Shown in pieces: positions 51,164-64,000 of a stretch of DNA of 64,000 bases. The translations under genes were made by a program, and so were the position numbers. The notes under the pieces were generated by a model. The model was not told the origin of the DNA. It saw only the letters and a list, made by a program, of their open reading frames with translations, and ran no database searches. The first letter of the stretch is position 1. Every line of letters starts with the position of its first letter. The stretch is from Rotaria sp. Silwood1 (taxonomy: Eukaryota > Rotifera > Eurotatoria > Philodinida > Philodinidae), in NCBI GenBank assembly GCA_905250075.1, contig CAJNOP010000045.1:1-64000 (forward strand), given 5' to 3'.

Positions 51164-53266
51164 TCAAAAATAAAAAGATTTTATTGAACATTAAATACAT
51201 TGTCTTTATTCTTGTAATAATTATCAATCGTGAATATGTTCGATTTGAAGTATTTCTCTTATTTACAATTGATATTTCATTCAAAATAATAAAAAAAAAC
51301 TCTGAATAAAAGATGATTATCATGAGAATGTTGAATATCAAAACAAAAAAGAAAACACTTGACAATTAAAGAGGCATCTTATACTATTGCTACAAGAAAG
51401 AACGAAATATAGGTTAACAAAAGATCTATATATATATATATATATTAGTGAATGATAAATATTGATGAAGTACAATATTTTTATAAAAATGAATCATTAT
51501 AAATAAAAGAATAATATTCATATTCAACGAACGTTATAATTAACTTTGAATAAAATATCATGTTTGATTTTGAAAGTTATTTTATTACATTTCATATATT
51601 TCAAGAAAAAAGAAAAAAAAGAAGTATATATTGTTTTGATTATTTTATATTAAAAATAAAAATATCGTTTCTATAATAAACAATTGATGACTTTTTATAG
51701 ATGATGTTCTTCATAAAATTTTTATAGTAAATTTAGCAACAAACACATTTCAATAGGTTTTTTTTTTCTACTTTGATTATTCTTGTCAGTTTTGTTATTG
51801 CATGATCGAGTAGTTCGAAAACAACATGTTTGTTTAGTAAAGAAAAAGAAGACATACACATTCAACAAACGCTTACTCACTTATCCTTTCATTCACTAAG
51901 GACAAAAGAGCAATGCGTTGTCGTTAGCATTCATCTTTGATTTACTTGTTGCAAATATTAAATGTTGTCATCTTGAGTGTCTGTTGTATGTTGCTTTTAC
52001 TATTGTTACTTCTTTTACCATGTTGATTGTTTAGTTAAAAGAGAAAAAAAAAAGAATACAACTAAAAGAAGCAGAAGAAGAAGGCCACTGCTTCTAATAC
52101 AACTATTTATTGTGTGGCATCTTTATTTGTCTACAATCGACGCAAAAATATAATGTCAATAATTTATATATGCACAATAATAGCTAAAAGAATGTTTTAC
52201 CATATTGAATGAAATTAAATTTTTCTTTTTTTTTACAAATCTCCGATAATAGCAAACAAATGTGTATAGTCACCAAATTATTTATACATGTCAACATATA
52301 TAGATTAAAAAAAAATAGTGATACAATATCTGAAGTATCATCTTAACGAGAGCTATAATGAATCACAGTGTTCTACTTATCCCTCTTTTGCCAAGTATAT
52401 GTATATATTTATCTCTGACATATCACATTACTCTAGATTTTTTTTGTGTTCATGTATGTTTTGATTCGTATTCAACACTATTAACATTACAAACACATCA
52501 TAGAAACAAAAAGAAAAAGAGAAATATCCTTTATAAAAACATTATGTTTTCTCTCTTTTCTTAACAAAACTATTGAACAAATCATGCAATCATTATTTTG
52601 ATTAACATCTACCTTTTCTTTTTTTTTTCTTCTTATTCACTTATTAACAACAATTAAGCGCTTTAGGATCACTTAATAAAAGTTATATCATCGTTTTAGA
52701 AACGATAAATTTCGTTTTCTCCTTTAGGTAAAAATATTTTTCAAGAAACTCAATTTTTAATTGAACAAAAGAGAAGCTGTAAAAGAAGAAAAAAGAAAGA
52801 AAGCAAAATTGGGTAAAAGACGTGTATGTGTACATTGTATGATATGAAGAAAGTTAAAATAACAATAGAAGTTTAGTTTAGTAGTAATGCTTATGATGAA
52901 ACATAGGTGTTTTATTAAAAATACACATATATGACGAGTAGTAAAGCGAGAAAAGAAAAGAGAAAGAAAAGACGAACATTGATTGCTTTATTGAAAGTAA
53001 AAGAAAGCATCGTATTGGTTTATTTCTTTTTTTTTTCTTCATCGTATAAGATCAATTGATTGGAATCGTACCGGCAAGAGAAGACGGAAAGCAAAGAAAA
53101 ACAATCATCACCCGACCAGTCAACATTTTCTTTCCATTTTCTTCTGTTTCTCTTCTCCTCTTCGTTTCTTTTCTTTTTTTTTTGCTTTTTTTACACATAT
53201 ACAAAATACATCGACTTCCATAATCATTCACAAACTCAGAATTATTTTATTATTAGAAGAATCAAA
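51164..53266. other. 5' flank of FOXL1, no gene
   Basis: A+T-rich, with an AT repeat at 51426-51446 and long pyrimidine tracts. Presumably regulatory for FOXL1. The frame from 53060 that runs into FOXL1 exon 1 is a 5' UTR read-through rich in Phe and Ser. Confidence 0.5.
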
Positions 53267-54383
<1,117 letters not shown>

Positions 54384-55530
54384 AAATCAAAAGAAACAGA
54401 ACAAAAAATAAATATTCGAAAACTTGTGTTTTTTTTGTTTTGTTTTCTCATTCCACAAAAAAAAAAGAAAGTCTTGTGTCGATTCAGTGTTTTTCTTTTC
54501 ATTTCTTCTTCTTCTTTTTTTTTTTTAAATAACAACGATGTGTATCTGTCTATATGGAAATAATCAATTTTCTTTTCATATATATATACATATAAAATAA
54601 TAAGTGTCACCCATTTGAAGACATAATAATGATGATTATTGTTTATGATCGAATATAAACAAACAATAAGTTAGCAAAAAAAAAAACATAAACCACTTGT
54701 TTTACCATGATAAGCTTCATGGTGTGCGTGTCGATGTGCAATTCGATAATTTCTTTTTCAACAGCATTATGTGATTTGTATCTTGTTTTGCCTATTCTCA
54801 TATACATTAGTAGAGCATCATATAAACATACATTATGTCCTCGGGCTTGTTTTCTTATTGCTCTATCACGATAATTCTCATCAGATATGGAATGTTGTAT
54901 ATAACAGTATGATGCAATTGACTAGATTTCGATGTTTTTCTAAAGATCATTTTCTTTTAAACCAATCAAATTTATATCCGATAAATAGAAATGTAAAGAA
55001 ACATATAGCAATAAAAAGAAAAAAAAAGAAAAGAATTTTTTTTGACGATCATCATTATGAATGATTAATGATGAGACATACGCGTGCCGTATATATATAG
55101 TAATTCTTTTTTCCGGAGGGCTTTTTATATATTAGTGTTATTCTACAATGAATTCTTGAGGAAACAAAATATAAATATGTGTTTGTGGACATCAAACACA
55201 TCACTTGGCTACAACTACTGTAATACTACATTGTCTAAACTTATGTGTGTATGTATATATATATATATATATATGTGCGGTACATCTTCTAGCAAGTGCC
55301 TGAAGCAAGACAAACAATCGGAATAGTTTGTTTGTCTAAAGTATTCATTTCGTGTCTATATTAAGATATGTGACGATAGTTTGTAGTTGAAAAAAAAATT
55401 AACTTTCTCTATGCGACTTCCGTTGTTCGTTTATGTTTTTTTAACTAGTTGATATGATATTATAAAAGTCAATTTCAATTTGACATATGTATGTAACAAA
55501 GAAACCTCATAAATGAAACGAAGAAAAGTT

Positions 55531-55588
<58 letters not shown>

Positions 55589-58398
55589 AAGAGAAAAAAA
55601 ACCCGAGCTCAACCATTCTCCTGTTTTTTTGCTTTATTATGCTTTTAGTAATAAGATATTTGGAATTAAAGAATAATAATAATAATAATTTAACATTAAC
55701 TATTTCTCATATATAAACGATATGTTATTATTCATGAATAGCAAATATATACATTTGTATATGTTTGTAGAACAATAGAAAAAAGAGACACATAGACATT
55801 CAAAACTCATTTTCTAATTACATATACACAATATATAAAATGCTGAAGATCACAGTCTCCGTCGTTGTTCTTTCTAAGATAAACATACATATATACATAC
55901 ATAGTGCCGTGTAAATCTCGTACATAAATAAACGACCATTAAAGGACAACAACGAAAAGAGCGCATAAAAGGAATAAAAGTATTTATACCGCCATATATA
56001 CACTGCGCATCTCTGTTTCTGTCTTCCTCTCTCTCTCTCTCTATTTATGACACCTTTAAGAAATGTATATTTTTTCATTGAGTATAAATACACCTGTAAA
56101 AACTTTGACTACAAAAGAAAAAAGAAATAAAAACCAAAATTCATTTTGTTATTTGACATTTATTTGTTTGCTAATGAAAGTAATTGCAATATGCTGAAAA
56201 TTAAATATCTAGCGTTCTTAATACATATAAGAAAATAAACGCCATCATCTATTTGTATATATACATATATATATATGTTCCAATCAAAGTGCAGAAATAA
56301 TGTTGACACGAGAAAGAGAAGAGCACATTGAATGAGGATGACAGGAAAGTGATCAAACAGTATGCGGCCCGCTTTTGATATCTTTTTTTTTTTGTCTATG
56401 TGGTGTTTCTATTCTATTGTTGTTTTAACTAAAATGTGCACTTGTGGTGCTCATCATCATCCAATACAGATGATGATAAATATACTTATTTTACATATAG
56501 TCGTCAAAGGAAAAAGATGTATATAAAAATAATAAACTACATATGATGAGATTATTTTTATTTGAAAAACAAAAAAGAATCAATCACAGTTCTCTCTTTC
56601 TCTCTCTCTCTTTTTCTCGATCGCTCTCGTGTTTCTTGGAAAGTTAAAAAAGAAATATGTTTGTATCAATATATTGTTTCTTTTATACCATGAAAACTAT
56701 CGACAATAATATGTTGATAGAAAAATAATTTTGCAATGCAATGATCTTATATTATATTGTTGTTCTTTCAAAAATAAATAGTTCATATTGTTTGCTTTTT
56801 TTTTTTATTCTTTATTATGAATGAAATTATGCAGATGTTTGCCACTAGTCAGTTAAAATTATTATTTCTTTCTCACTATAGTTATAAATAGCAAGCGGAA
56901 CTAAATGTATGACTGTAAGGTGATATATGCTGTAAATTAATTGAGTTATGATAAAAATTAATTTTAGCATTTCTTTTTCTTTTGCAATATAGTATTTTAG
57001 TTGAAAAAAAACTTCCTATGTTTGTCTTGATTGATTTCAATAAATTTTTATTGTATTTTAATATTGTAAAGGAAAAAAAACAAATGTCTGTTCTAAACAA
57101 TGGAAATGAAAAGATATGTTTGATTGAATTATAGCCGGCGTTGTTTTCAGTTGTAATATAAAGAAATATTGTTCTTTCATTATTTAGTTCGATATACGTT
57201 TCTTATAATTTTGTATGAAAAAAAGGTTAACTTTTGCAATTATTTTGACAAAGTAAAACACAAATGTTTTCTTTAATTCATGTTATACCTCATCGTACCG
57301 AGAGAGTATTCTCAATTGTCATATGCTATTTGATTTCATATTTAACTCATTTGTATGAGAAGCATTTTTTGCTTTTTTTTTCTTACACAGCATTAGATAC
57401 TTTGATATCTGAATGTGCTGCTATAAGATTGGAACGAAGTTTGCTGTTGATAAGCAAGTAAATAGAATGACTTAGTGAATTATACAGTAGAGTGCAACGG
57501 TGGCATCTAACTTTTGCTATTGTTATATTGTAATGGGATCTTTCAGTATCAGATTTATACGTGTAGAAGAATTTTGCAACTATATAAATAATTTTTATAG
57601 TTAAAACAGCATAGTTCTCATCTAGATAACAATGATATATATATATAGTTTGATGATTATTCATTTATTGTCCTATAGTAATGTCAACTTATTAATTTGT
57701 TTTGAAAACAGCAACTTTTTATGTTACAAAATTTTTTGAAGAAAATACAACCACTTGGATTTCGACAACATAGAAATAACAACACTTCAATGTGAGAATT
57801 CTCAAGATGATATTCTATTATGTAAAGTTCATTTTTGAAAAGTAGAAAAAATTATAATCTTTTACAAAAATCAATATGCTTTGTAATTTAAGCAGATTCA
57901 AAACGAGTGTAGCAAAGTGGTTATTAATTAGTTTGAGAAAATGAGTTTTCTAGAAAACCAGTATATGTAGAACTAAAAAAAGATTTCTCGTACTCATATT
58001 TGAGATCAGAAAGGTCGATAACCTACAATCCCGTGGTTTTCTGTAAGAAAGTAATCAATCAATTGAAGACATTCCTTGGTCAGAAGATTAAAAAAAAAAA
58101 TCATTCGATATAGTAAAAAGCATTAAATCTTATTCAAGTGATAATATAAAAGCAAATCTTTTTCTTTCATTGTCTTATGAAGCGATCAATTCATAACTAA
58201 AATATGAACTTACAATATTGTCTAATATTTGAAGATGTTCTCATACAAATAAACATATAAGAATGACTTATGATAGTGTATGAAAATTTCTCAATGAATA
58301 ATATTTTTAACATACAATTGTAACAACCAAAACATCAAACAAAATAAAGTAAGACTAAAAAAAAACAGCTCTTAAAATATATCTATTTCTTCTTCTTC
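54384..58398. other. 4-kb gene-free 3' flank of FOXL1
   Basis: Contains A/T tracts, an AT run near 55256-55274, the GA microsatellite and several CT tracts (56025-56041, 56592-56612). No protein or RNA gene recognised. Candidate enhancer territory only by position. Confidence 0.5.
55534..55585. repeat. GA dinucleotide microsatellite
   Basis: About 25 uninterrupted AG units after GTTGAAG. Confidence 0.95.
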
Positions 58399-59443
58399 TT
58401 ATCTAATATGAATATATTTTAATTGTTTTTTATATGGTTCAATAATAATTAATTGTTGACAAGCATTTTTACTATTATTTTTAAGTATTTGAAACTAATT
58501 ATGTTGTAGATCAAAATTTTTATTTCGTTTTCCATATATATGTATATTATGTGCATAAGTAAATTGTATTTTTTGTGAGCGTTTTGTATCTGATGTTAAT
58601 GCAAATATAACAGCATGAATATTTCCATCACCTAATGAATGAATTAAAATACTATCATTTAATAAAAGATTATTTAAAAATTTTTCAATTATTTTTTGAT
58701 ACCAAAATTGAACACGTGTAAGAAAACAATTATTATAAATCGAATCATATGATTGAAATGGAAAACAATATGATTTACAATTATTATGATATGTGCGTAA
58801 ATATTGTGGAAGTAAATAATCAGATCCTGATAATGAAATATCCCATGCAAGTGCGCGATAAATATAATCAAGTTTGCATAATCAAAAAGATCATCATTAA
58901 ATGATTTTTATCATCATCTAATCGCATTATTTAATCATAATTATTTTTAATTAATGGATGATGAAATACCGTATGTGACCAAAAGTGACACATAAAACGA
59001 TAACCTATAGGACGTTGAAAAATTGTTGGAACTTCACGATTAATTATGTCAATTGTTTGAGTAGGATTTTTTATTAATGTAAATAAAACAATATTTTGAA
59101 ATATTAATCTTAATTTAACACATGATTTTATATAATCTAAGGTTGAATTTCGTATCTCAGTACCATGTGAATCATAAAAAATAATAATTGAATATTTATC
59201 GATGGATTGAGGAAAAAAATATTCTATTGAATGTAACATATTAAGTAAACGTAGAGGATCTCCATGTGTTAAAGTAACAATAGCTGCTCGAAATGATTGA
59301 TTTTGAAAGTCATATTTTAAAGTTTTAGTAGATGATGATGATAAAAAAAGAAATAATAAATAGACCCAATAAAACATATAAATAAAAAATATTTCCACGT
59401 TTTTTTGTTTCATTTTAAAATAATGAGAGAAACACAAAAGCAA
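58399..59443 (-). pseudogene. GT15-like alpha-mannosyltransferase, broken
   Basis: The minus strand opens with a type II signal anchor (hydrophobic run about residues 14-36), then FRAAIVTLTHGDP, a GT-A-like fold, and YRFMCHFWSHTVFHHPLIKN. This recalls the fungal KRE2/MNT1 family (GT15) signature RxMCRFxSGFFYxHPLL. NNYD is followed by TAA (58933-58931) exactly where the family expects an aromatic residue. The next codons read IMRLDDD, the metal-binding motif equivalent. A deletion and a frameshift follow, then about 120 codons in another frame (LDYIYRALAWDISLSG ... FLTRVQFW ... HSLGDGNIHA). A further TAG (58497-58495) stands before the end at 58399. Intact, it would transfer mannose from GDP-mannose in the Golgi. 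No GT..AG intron removes all the breaks. Confidence 0.75.
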
Positions 59444-59501
59444 AAAAAAATGGAATTATATGTCTGTCTTTTTTTTTTCTTTTTTACTTTCTTAAAATTG
59501 T

Positions 59502-62161
59502 TTAACAAATAGTACAATTATTAGTTGATTCAATAGATCGAACGAAAATATTCGAATAGTCATTTTGTTTATGACTATCAACAATAAAATAAATATGACG
59601 ATTATTTAAATAATTTTCTTGTTGATTAACAATAATATTTATTTTAAATTCATCAGAATCTATAATCAAATGATTACTATGTGTTATCATTACATTATGT
59701 TGTAATGGAATAATAAAAATATGATGATGTATAAGACATATTTCACCAATAAGTATATTATGTAATTTAATTGTACCATATTCTGATGAATAATCTAAAT
59801 GATGAATATATTTTGTCCACATATGTCCATCTAATAAATATTTCATAGCTGGAGCATAATAAGAAACATTTGTAGTTTTTATTGAAGTATTCTCATTTGG
59901 TAGAATAACTAAACATAAATGATATGTAAAAATAAAAAATAAAAAATTTCTATTGAAGACTACATACGAAATTTAGCTCCTTTCTGATGTATTTGTTTAG
60001 CAAAAAGACTAAAATGATGATAAGATTGAATAATTGATTGTGTAAAAAAAGTTTCAATATGTTCATTATCCTGTAGTTCAGGTTTAATTGTTGATGAATT
60101 CAAACCATGTTTTAATAATGTATGTAATATTTTTCCATTATATGAATGTTTCCATATATTTGAATCTTCTCCACCAAGATCACAAAGTATAGCTGTTAAA
60201 AATTGTATTGATCCTAATTCATAAATACGTCCTTGTAATGGATTATCATATTCAGTTAATAAATTTCGAATAAATAGTTGATAATATTCAATATTTGATT
60301 TTAAATTTAAATTCATTGCAAATGTAGCATGCTTAACAATAAAAAAAAAAAAAAAAGAAACAGAATTTTTCTTTTGTTAAAGAAGTAGTAATTCATGATC
60401 TTACTAATGAAACACTCATCATAAGATAACGAAGAAGACCATCATTATAATTACAATACCAATTATTATCATACCAATCTTTTGTATAATCAGTTTTTAA
60501 TATTGTTAAACGAGCAAGAGCATCATTTAAATGTATTTGATTATCATTCAAGTTAAGACTAATCGATAGATAGAAAAAAACAAAAAAAATAATTCTGTAT
60601 CATTGTAAAATGATAAAACAAGAAAAATTATGATTTCATTGATGATGAATATCAAAATCATTCAGAATATGAAATTAACAGACTACTAAATACATCGAAA
60701 ATTTCTACTGTCATATACCATGGACAAGAAATGTTCATACTAACAAAGAGAGCTTGGTAAAGATAGAAAAATTCTAAAAGATCTTGTATCTATCAATCTC
60801 TCAAATCGAATTATGAAATTTTACTGAGTTTTCCATCAATTTTCAGATATTTTTCCTGAAAATTCTAATAACAGAGTTTCGATTTACAATTTTGTCAAAA
60901 GACATGTCTAATGAATGTTAGAGTATATGGAAAATTTCACCCGAAAAGAATGTTCATTTGTCGAAATATTAAATTTTCAACAAACAGCCGCTTGCCACAA
61001 ACATATCATAGAAATCGAGTTTGCTTGGAAATTCAATATCTCGACAAAGATACATTCTTTTCGACTGAAGTTTTCAGAAAACTCTAAAAATGATTAGAAC
61101 TATTTAGGATATGAGTGTGAATATTGATGTGAGTTAAGAAAAGATCTACATCCACACACCCACACCCTCGAGATGAATTGAATAAAAAAGTTTCATGTTG
61201 TACTTGTAAGAACAAGACTTTTTTGTATTAATATATGTTGCTTATGCTTGATTTTGAAAGGGAAATTTGCACTAAAACGCTTGATATGAAAACAACGTTT
61301 TCTTGATCCTATCTAACTTGAAAAATCAATCTCTGAAAGTCGTATTCATGAAATTTACATAGCACAACATAAAGAATTAGATAATCCAGTATGAAGTCGT
61401 TGAACTTCTGTTGGTGCTAAATAATTAACATATTTATCAGTTTGATTTGTTCCATGAATAAATGATGAAATTTTATGACGAAAATCATGTTTTTCCATAT
61501 GTATATGATATTCTTTACATTTAATAGCTAACCATTCACGAATGAGTATGGCTGTAACATAACTCTAAAAGAGATCTTATTAATTAATTTTTTGTTTTTT
61601 AGTTTTATTTGTTTTTTTATGTCTACATACAAATTGTCCGAGACAAATATTATCTTTAAAAAATTCAAAATCATCTTCATAATGTCGTTCTTTTAATTGA
61701 TATTTAGGTATCCAATCTTGATGCCAAAGAAATTTTCTTTGTAAAAAATTATCATTTGAATGATATTGAATAAAAATACATGAATGAAAATCATTTTTTA
61801 TTATTTCAGATAAATTTAAATCTGTTTGTAAATCAATTGTTTTAGGATATTTATAGATTTCTCCAATATCTTTATTAATATAATAAAATTCTTTATCTGT
61901 TTGTTCCAAATAAAAAAAAAGACAATAATCATTTAAATGAAAATCTGGCCAAATATAATGAATTTCTTTCCATATTAACCATACTAAACGAGCAATACGT
62001 ACAGCATAATCATCTTTTGTTATAGTAGTTTGTTTCCATATATGTAATGGTACCATTGGTTTAAGAATATCAAGTTCAGCTTCGATTGGAACATTTGGAT
62101 ATTGTTTTAGTTTATTACGAAGTTCATTTATATAATGAGATGAAACTGTTTGTAAATGCAT
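59502..62161 (-). CDS. unrecognised protein, five exons, 553 aa
   Basis: Minus-strand exons 62161-61631, 61564-61359, 60558-60405, 60331-59968 and 59908-59502 join in phase to give about 553 aa. I recognise no family. What is visible: no signal peptide; a helical N-terminal third with PNVPIEAELDILKPMVPLHIW; a Trp/Tyr/His-rich middle (VRIARLVWLIWKEIHYIWP, DWYDNNWYCNYNDGLLRYL); a region with GRIYELGSIQFLTAILCDLG; and a beta-like C-terminal part rich in His and Ile, ending NCTIC. It has no transmembrane helix or repeat. The sequence looks like a globular, conserved enzyme-size protein rather than chance coding: five exons keep phase. Only 59 bp separate its stop from the GT15-like pseudogene on the same strand, so the two may once have been co-expressed. 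Confidence 0.75.
60907..61097. repeat. foldback repeat in an intron of the unknown gene
   Basis: Arms 60907-60985 and 61018-61097 are imperfect inverted copies (shared CGAAAAGAATGT-TCtTTGTCGA-ATATT) around a 32-nt loop, inside the 800-nt intron 2. Similar in block order to the foldback at 15104-15290. Confidence 0.75.
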
Positions 62162-63357
62162 CAAAGTATTATGAATGAATACTAGTGTAGAAAGTTAAGC
62201 GCTCAAATTCTATATTTATTAAATTCAATTCAGACTTAAACAAAGTTTATTATTAGAGAAAATTAAATGAAGACGAATTCGATTTTTGATCATCTTTAAT
62301 GACGAAAAACAAAATATAGAATATATTAAAAAGAAAAACTGAACAATTGCTCCTATTTTTTCTTTTAATATGATTGTAGTATTATTGATGATAATACAAG
62401 TATATAGATATCAGAATTCTTAGAAGCAAAACGTCTAATCATTGCCACTTGGTATATTCGATTTTATAATATTAATCGACAATATAATGCACAAAACTAT
62501 TGTTTAGTCGTTCGATCATAATCATTAAGCATAAGAATATTTTAAAAATTTAATATATCATAATCTATCTGAAAAAACGTTTACCTTGTGTCATTTATAC
62601 GTATATTTTTTAAAATATCCTACTTCCATTTAAATTATTCAAATGAAGAACATTTTGTAACTTTTCTGAACTTGAAATTATTTGGTTACTTTACTGTTAT
62701 TCATAGAAAATGTCTGAAAGATGAGAAAGAGAATTCAACGATAACTGAATGTTCGAATGTTTATTACGAATATATTTATTTTTGTTACACCTTTGACGAG
62801 AAATTTTTAATTTGGACTAGTTTTCACTAGAGCAACTTGTTAGATTTTTATAATTTACCATATGTGAATGAATTATGTATATCAATGATATATCAGTTGC
62901 GTGAATACCAACCATGAGTAGCACATTTTTTTTAGAGCGACAACGTTCTTAGCAATGATATTAACTGTTATATTATAAATTTACTTAAAGAATCAAGACA
63001 GCTGTATCTCGTTCGATTCTATGAGGAAACCTATTGAATCCTATAATCAACATCTAAGATCAACAAGATCTGTTTTACTTTAATTTTTCTTTAGATGGAA
63101 TTAGTTAATGAACAATCATGTAATCTGAAAAAAAACGAGTATATTTGAACAAATAGACTATTTGAATATTTAGGCAGAGAGGCATTAAAAAAATGATTTT
63201 TTAATCAAAAGTTCTTTTATTTATGACTTTTTTGATATATTGATGTTTCAATGTTTTATTTCCTTTTTTTCAATAATTTGATTTTCTGATACTTTGAATT
63301 ATGTCGTAGATAGTAGTCATATTCAAGCACTAGTTTATTGAATTCATTAAAAACATA
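62162..63357. other. gene-free upstream flank
   Basis: 5' flank of the unknown gene and the approach to the MITE. The + frame at 62588-62830 shows no features. Confidence 0.5.
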
Positions 63358-63917
63358 CAGCGTGGCCCAAAAGTAACATGACAAATAATTTTTTCGATTT
63401 TTTTTTTTGAACATAGTAAGTTAGATCTCATATTTATACTACATATACTAGGTGACATAATTCAAAGATGCAGCATATGATTAGTATCTAGCTGTTGGAA
63501 CTGATCCAAAAATGGTATAAATAATACGAAGCTTGCCAATGGAATTACGTTGCCGAGCTTGTCAATCAGTACCTGAGCGATTGCAACTTTGCAAAGATTT
63601 AGAGGGTGAACACATTGAGCAATTTTCGTAAAAAGCTTCGCTATTAAAAACACTTCACAAATACATATTATTGTGTGTCATTTTCTAGTTCTATTATTTT
63701 AATAAACGTTTTGTTAGAACTCAGAGTTTGTTTTCTTACTTTTGGCTGTTCTATATTTGTACACTTTTAAACAAATTACTACACTTAAGTACTGATCATA
63801 TGCTATGTCTTTGAATTATGTCACCTAGTATATGTGATATAAATATGAGAGCTAACTTACTATGTTCAAAAAAAGAATCAAAAAAATTATTTGTCATGTT
63901 ACTTTTGTGCCACTCAG
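63358..63917. mobile_element. mariner-type MITE, 560 bp
   Basis: Flanked by TA (63356-63357 and 63918-63919). Inverted ends read CAGCGTGGCCCAAAAGTAAC on the left and CTGAGTGGCACAAAAGTAAC on the right. They continue about 145 bp, including ATGACAAATAATTTTTT and ACATATACTAGGTGACATAA in both arms. No transposase is encoded; the minus frame at 63462-63653 has no similarity I can recognise. Arm identity is high, so insertion was fairly recent compared with the element at 20939. Confidence 0.9.
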
Positions 63918-64000
63918 TATATTATTCACTGAATTTCATTTTTTATAATTACATAAAAATGAATATCTATTTTATTAAATGTTAGCAATACTTCCATATA

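Noticed and set aside
53060..53266. In-frame upstream extension of FOXL1
   Set aside because: Phe/Ser-rich reading of a pyrimidine-rich 5' UTR; an acceptor-like TTATTAG lies just before the chosen ATG.
58931..58985. A 52-nt GT..AG intron that would remove the stop in the GT15-like gene
   Set aside because: It would delete the conserved VFHHPLIKN and NNYD family region and does not repair the later frame breaks.

Overview
The window is animal nuclear DNA, strongly A+T-rich. Its genes carry many GT..AG introns, mostly 50-70 nt, with a few of 650-1,100 nt that are filled with foldback or MITE-like repeats. It contains clear orthologues of metazoan genes (WDR13, COP9 subunit 6, a FOXL1-type forkhead factor, a USP44/49-type deubiquitinase, a MARVEL four-TM protein) beside F-box, B-box/propeller and NHL families. 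Several start codons sit directly on, or within a few bases of, a splice-acceptor-like TTTTAG or TTTCAG, as expected if mRNAs are trans-spliced to a leader. Together with compact clusters and gene types often acquired from non-animals, this best fits a bdelloid rotifer. That assignment is inference, not proof. All exon structures were built by eye from reading frame, phase and GT/AG sites. Every CDS entry below closes in a single frame, but none has transcript support.

Layout. 0-3.5 kb: a decayed F-box gene (+), interrupted by a mariner-type MITE, faces an intact relative (-). 5.9 kb: a candidate 61-aa peptide gene. 7.1-16.1 kb: three + strand genes packed 103-138 bp apart (TEDC2-like, WDR13, B-box/propeller protein). 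16.1-18.9 kb: a palindromic MITE and a diverged duplicate of the B-box gene's 3' end, which supplies the start codon region of a two-zinc-finger, PIP-box-like gene. 18.9-30 kb: a gene desert with two more MITEs and a dead piggyBac transposase. 30-33.6 kb: an NHL-repeat gene and a MARVEL gene (-). 35-41.2 kb: a USP (16 exons) and CSN6 (+). 41.2-46.2 kb: a gene-free block with simple repeats and one orphan intron-like segment. 46.3-48.2 kb: a pyruvate kinase lacking its C-terminal domain (-). 50.8 kb: a small secreted protein resembling potato inhibitor I. 53.3-54.4 kb: FOXL1 inside long noncoding flanks. 58.4-62.2 kb: a GT15-like mannosyltransferase pseudogene directly downstream of an unrecognised five-exon gene (-). 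63.4-63.9 kb: another mariner-type MITE.

No single pathway links these genes. TEDC2 (centriole), WDR13, CSN6 and the USP (ubiquitin/NEDD8 control) are housekeeping or regulatory. The most unusual items are the short pyruvate kinase, the broken fungal-type mannosyltransferase next to an unknown gene, the PIP/UBZ-like protein, the AG|ATG acceptor pattern, and the recurring foldback elements inside introns.
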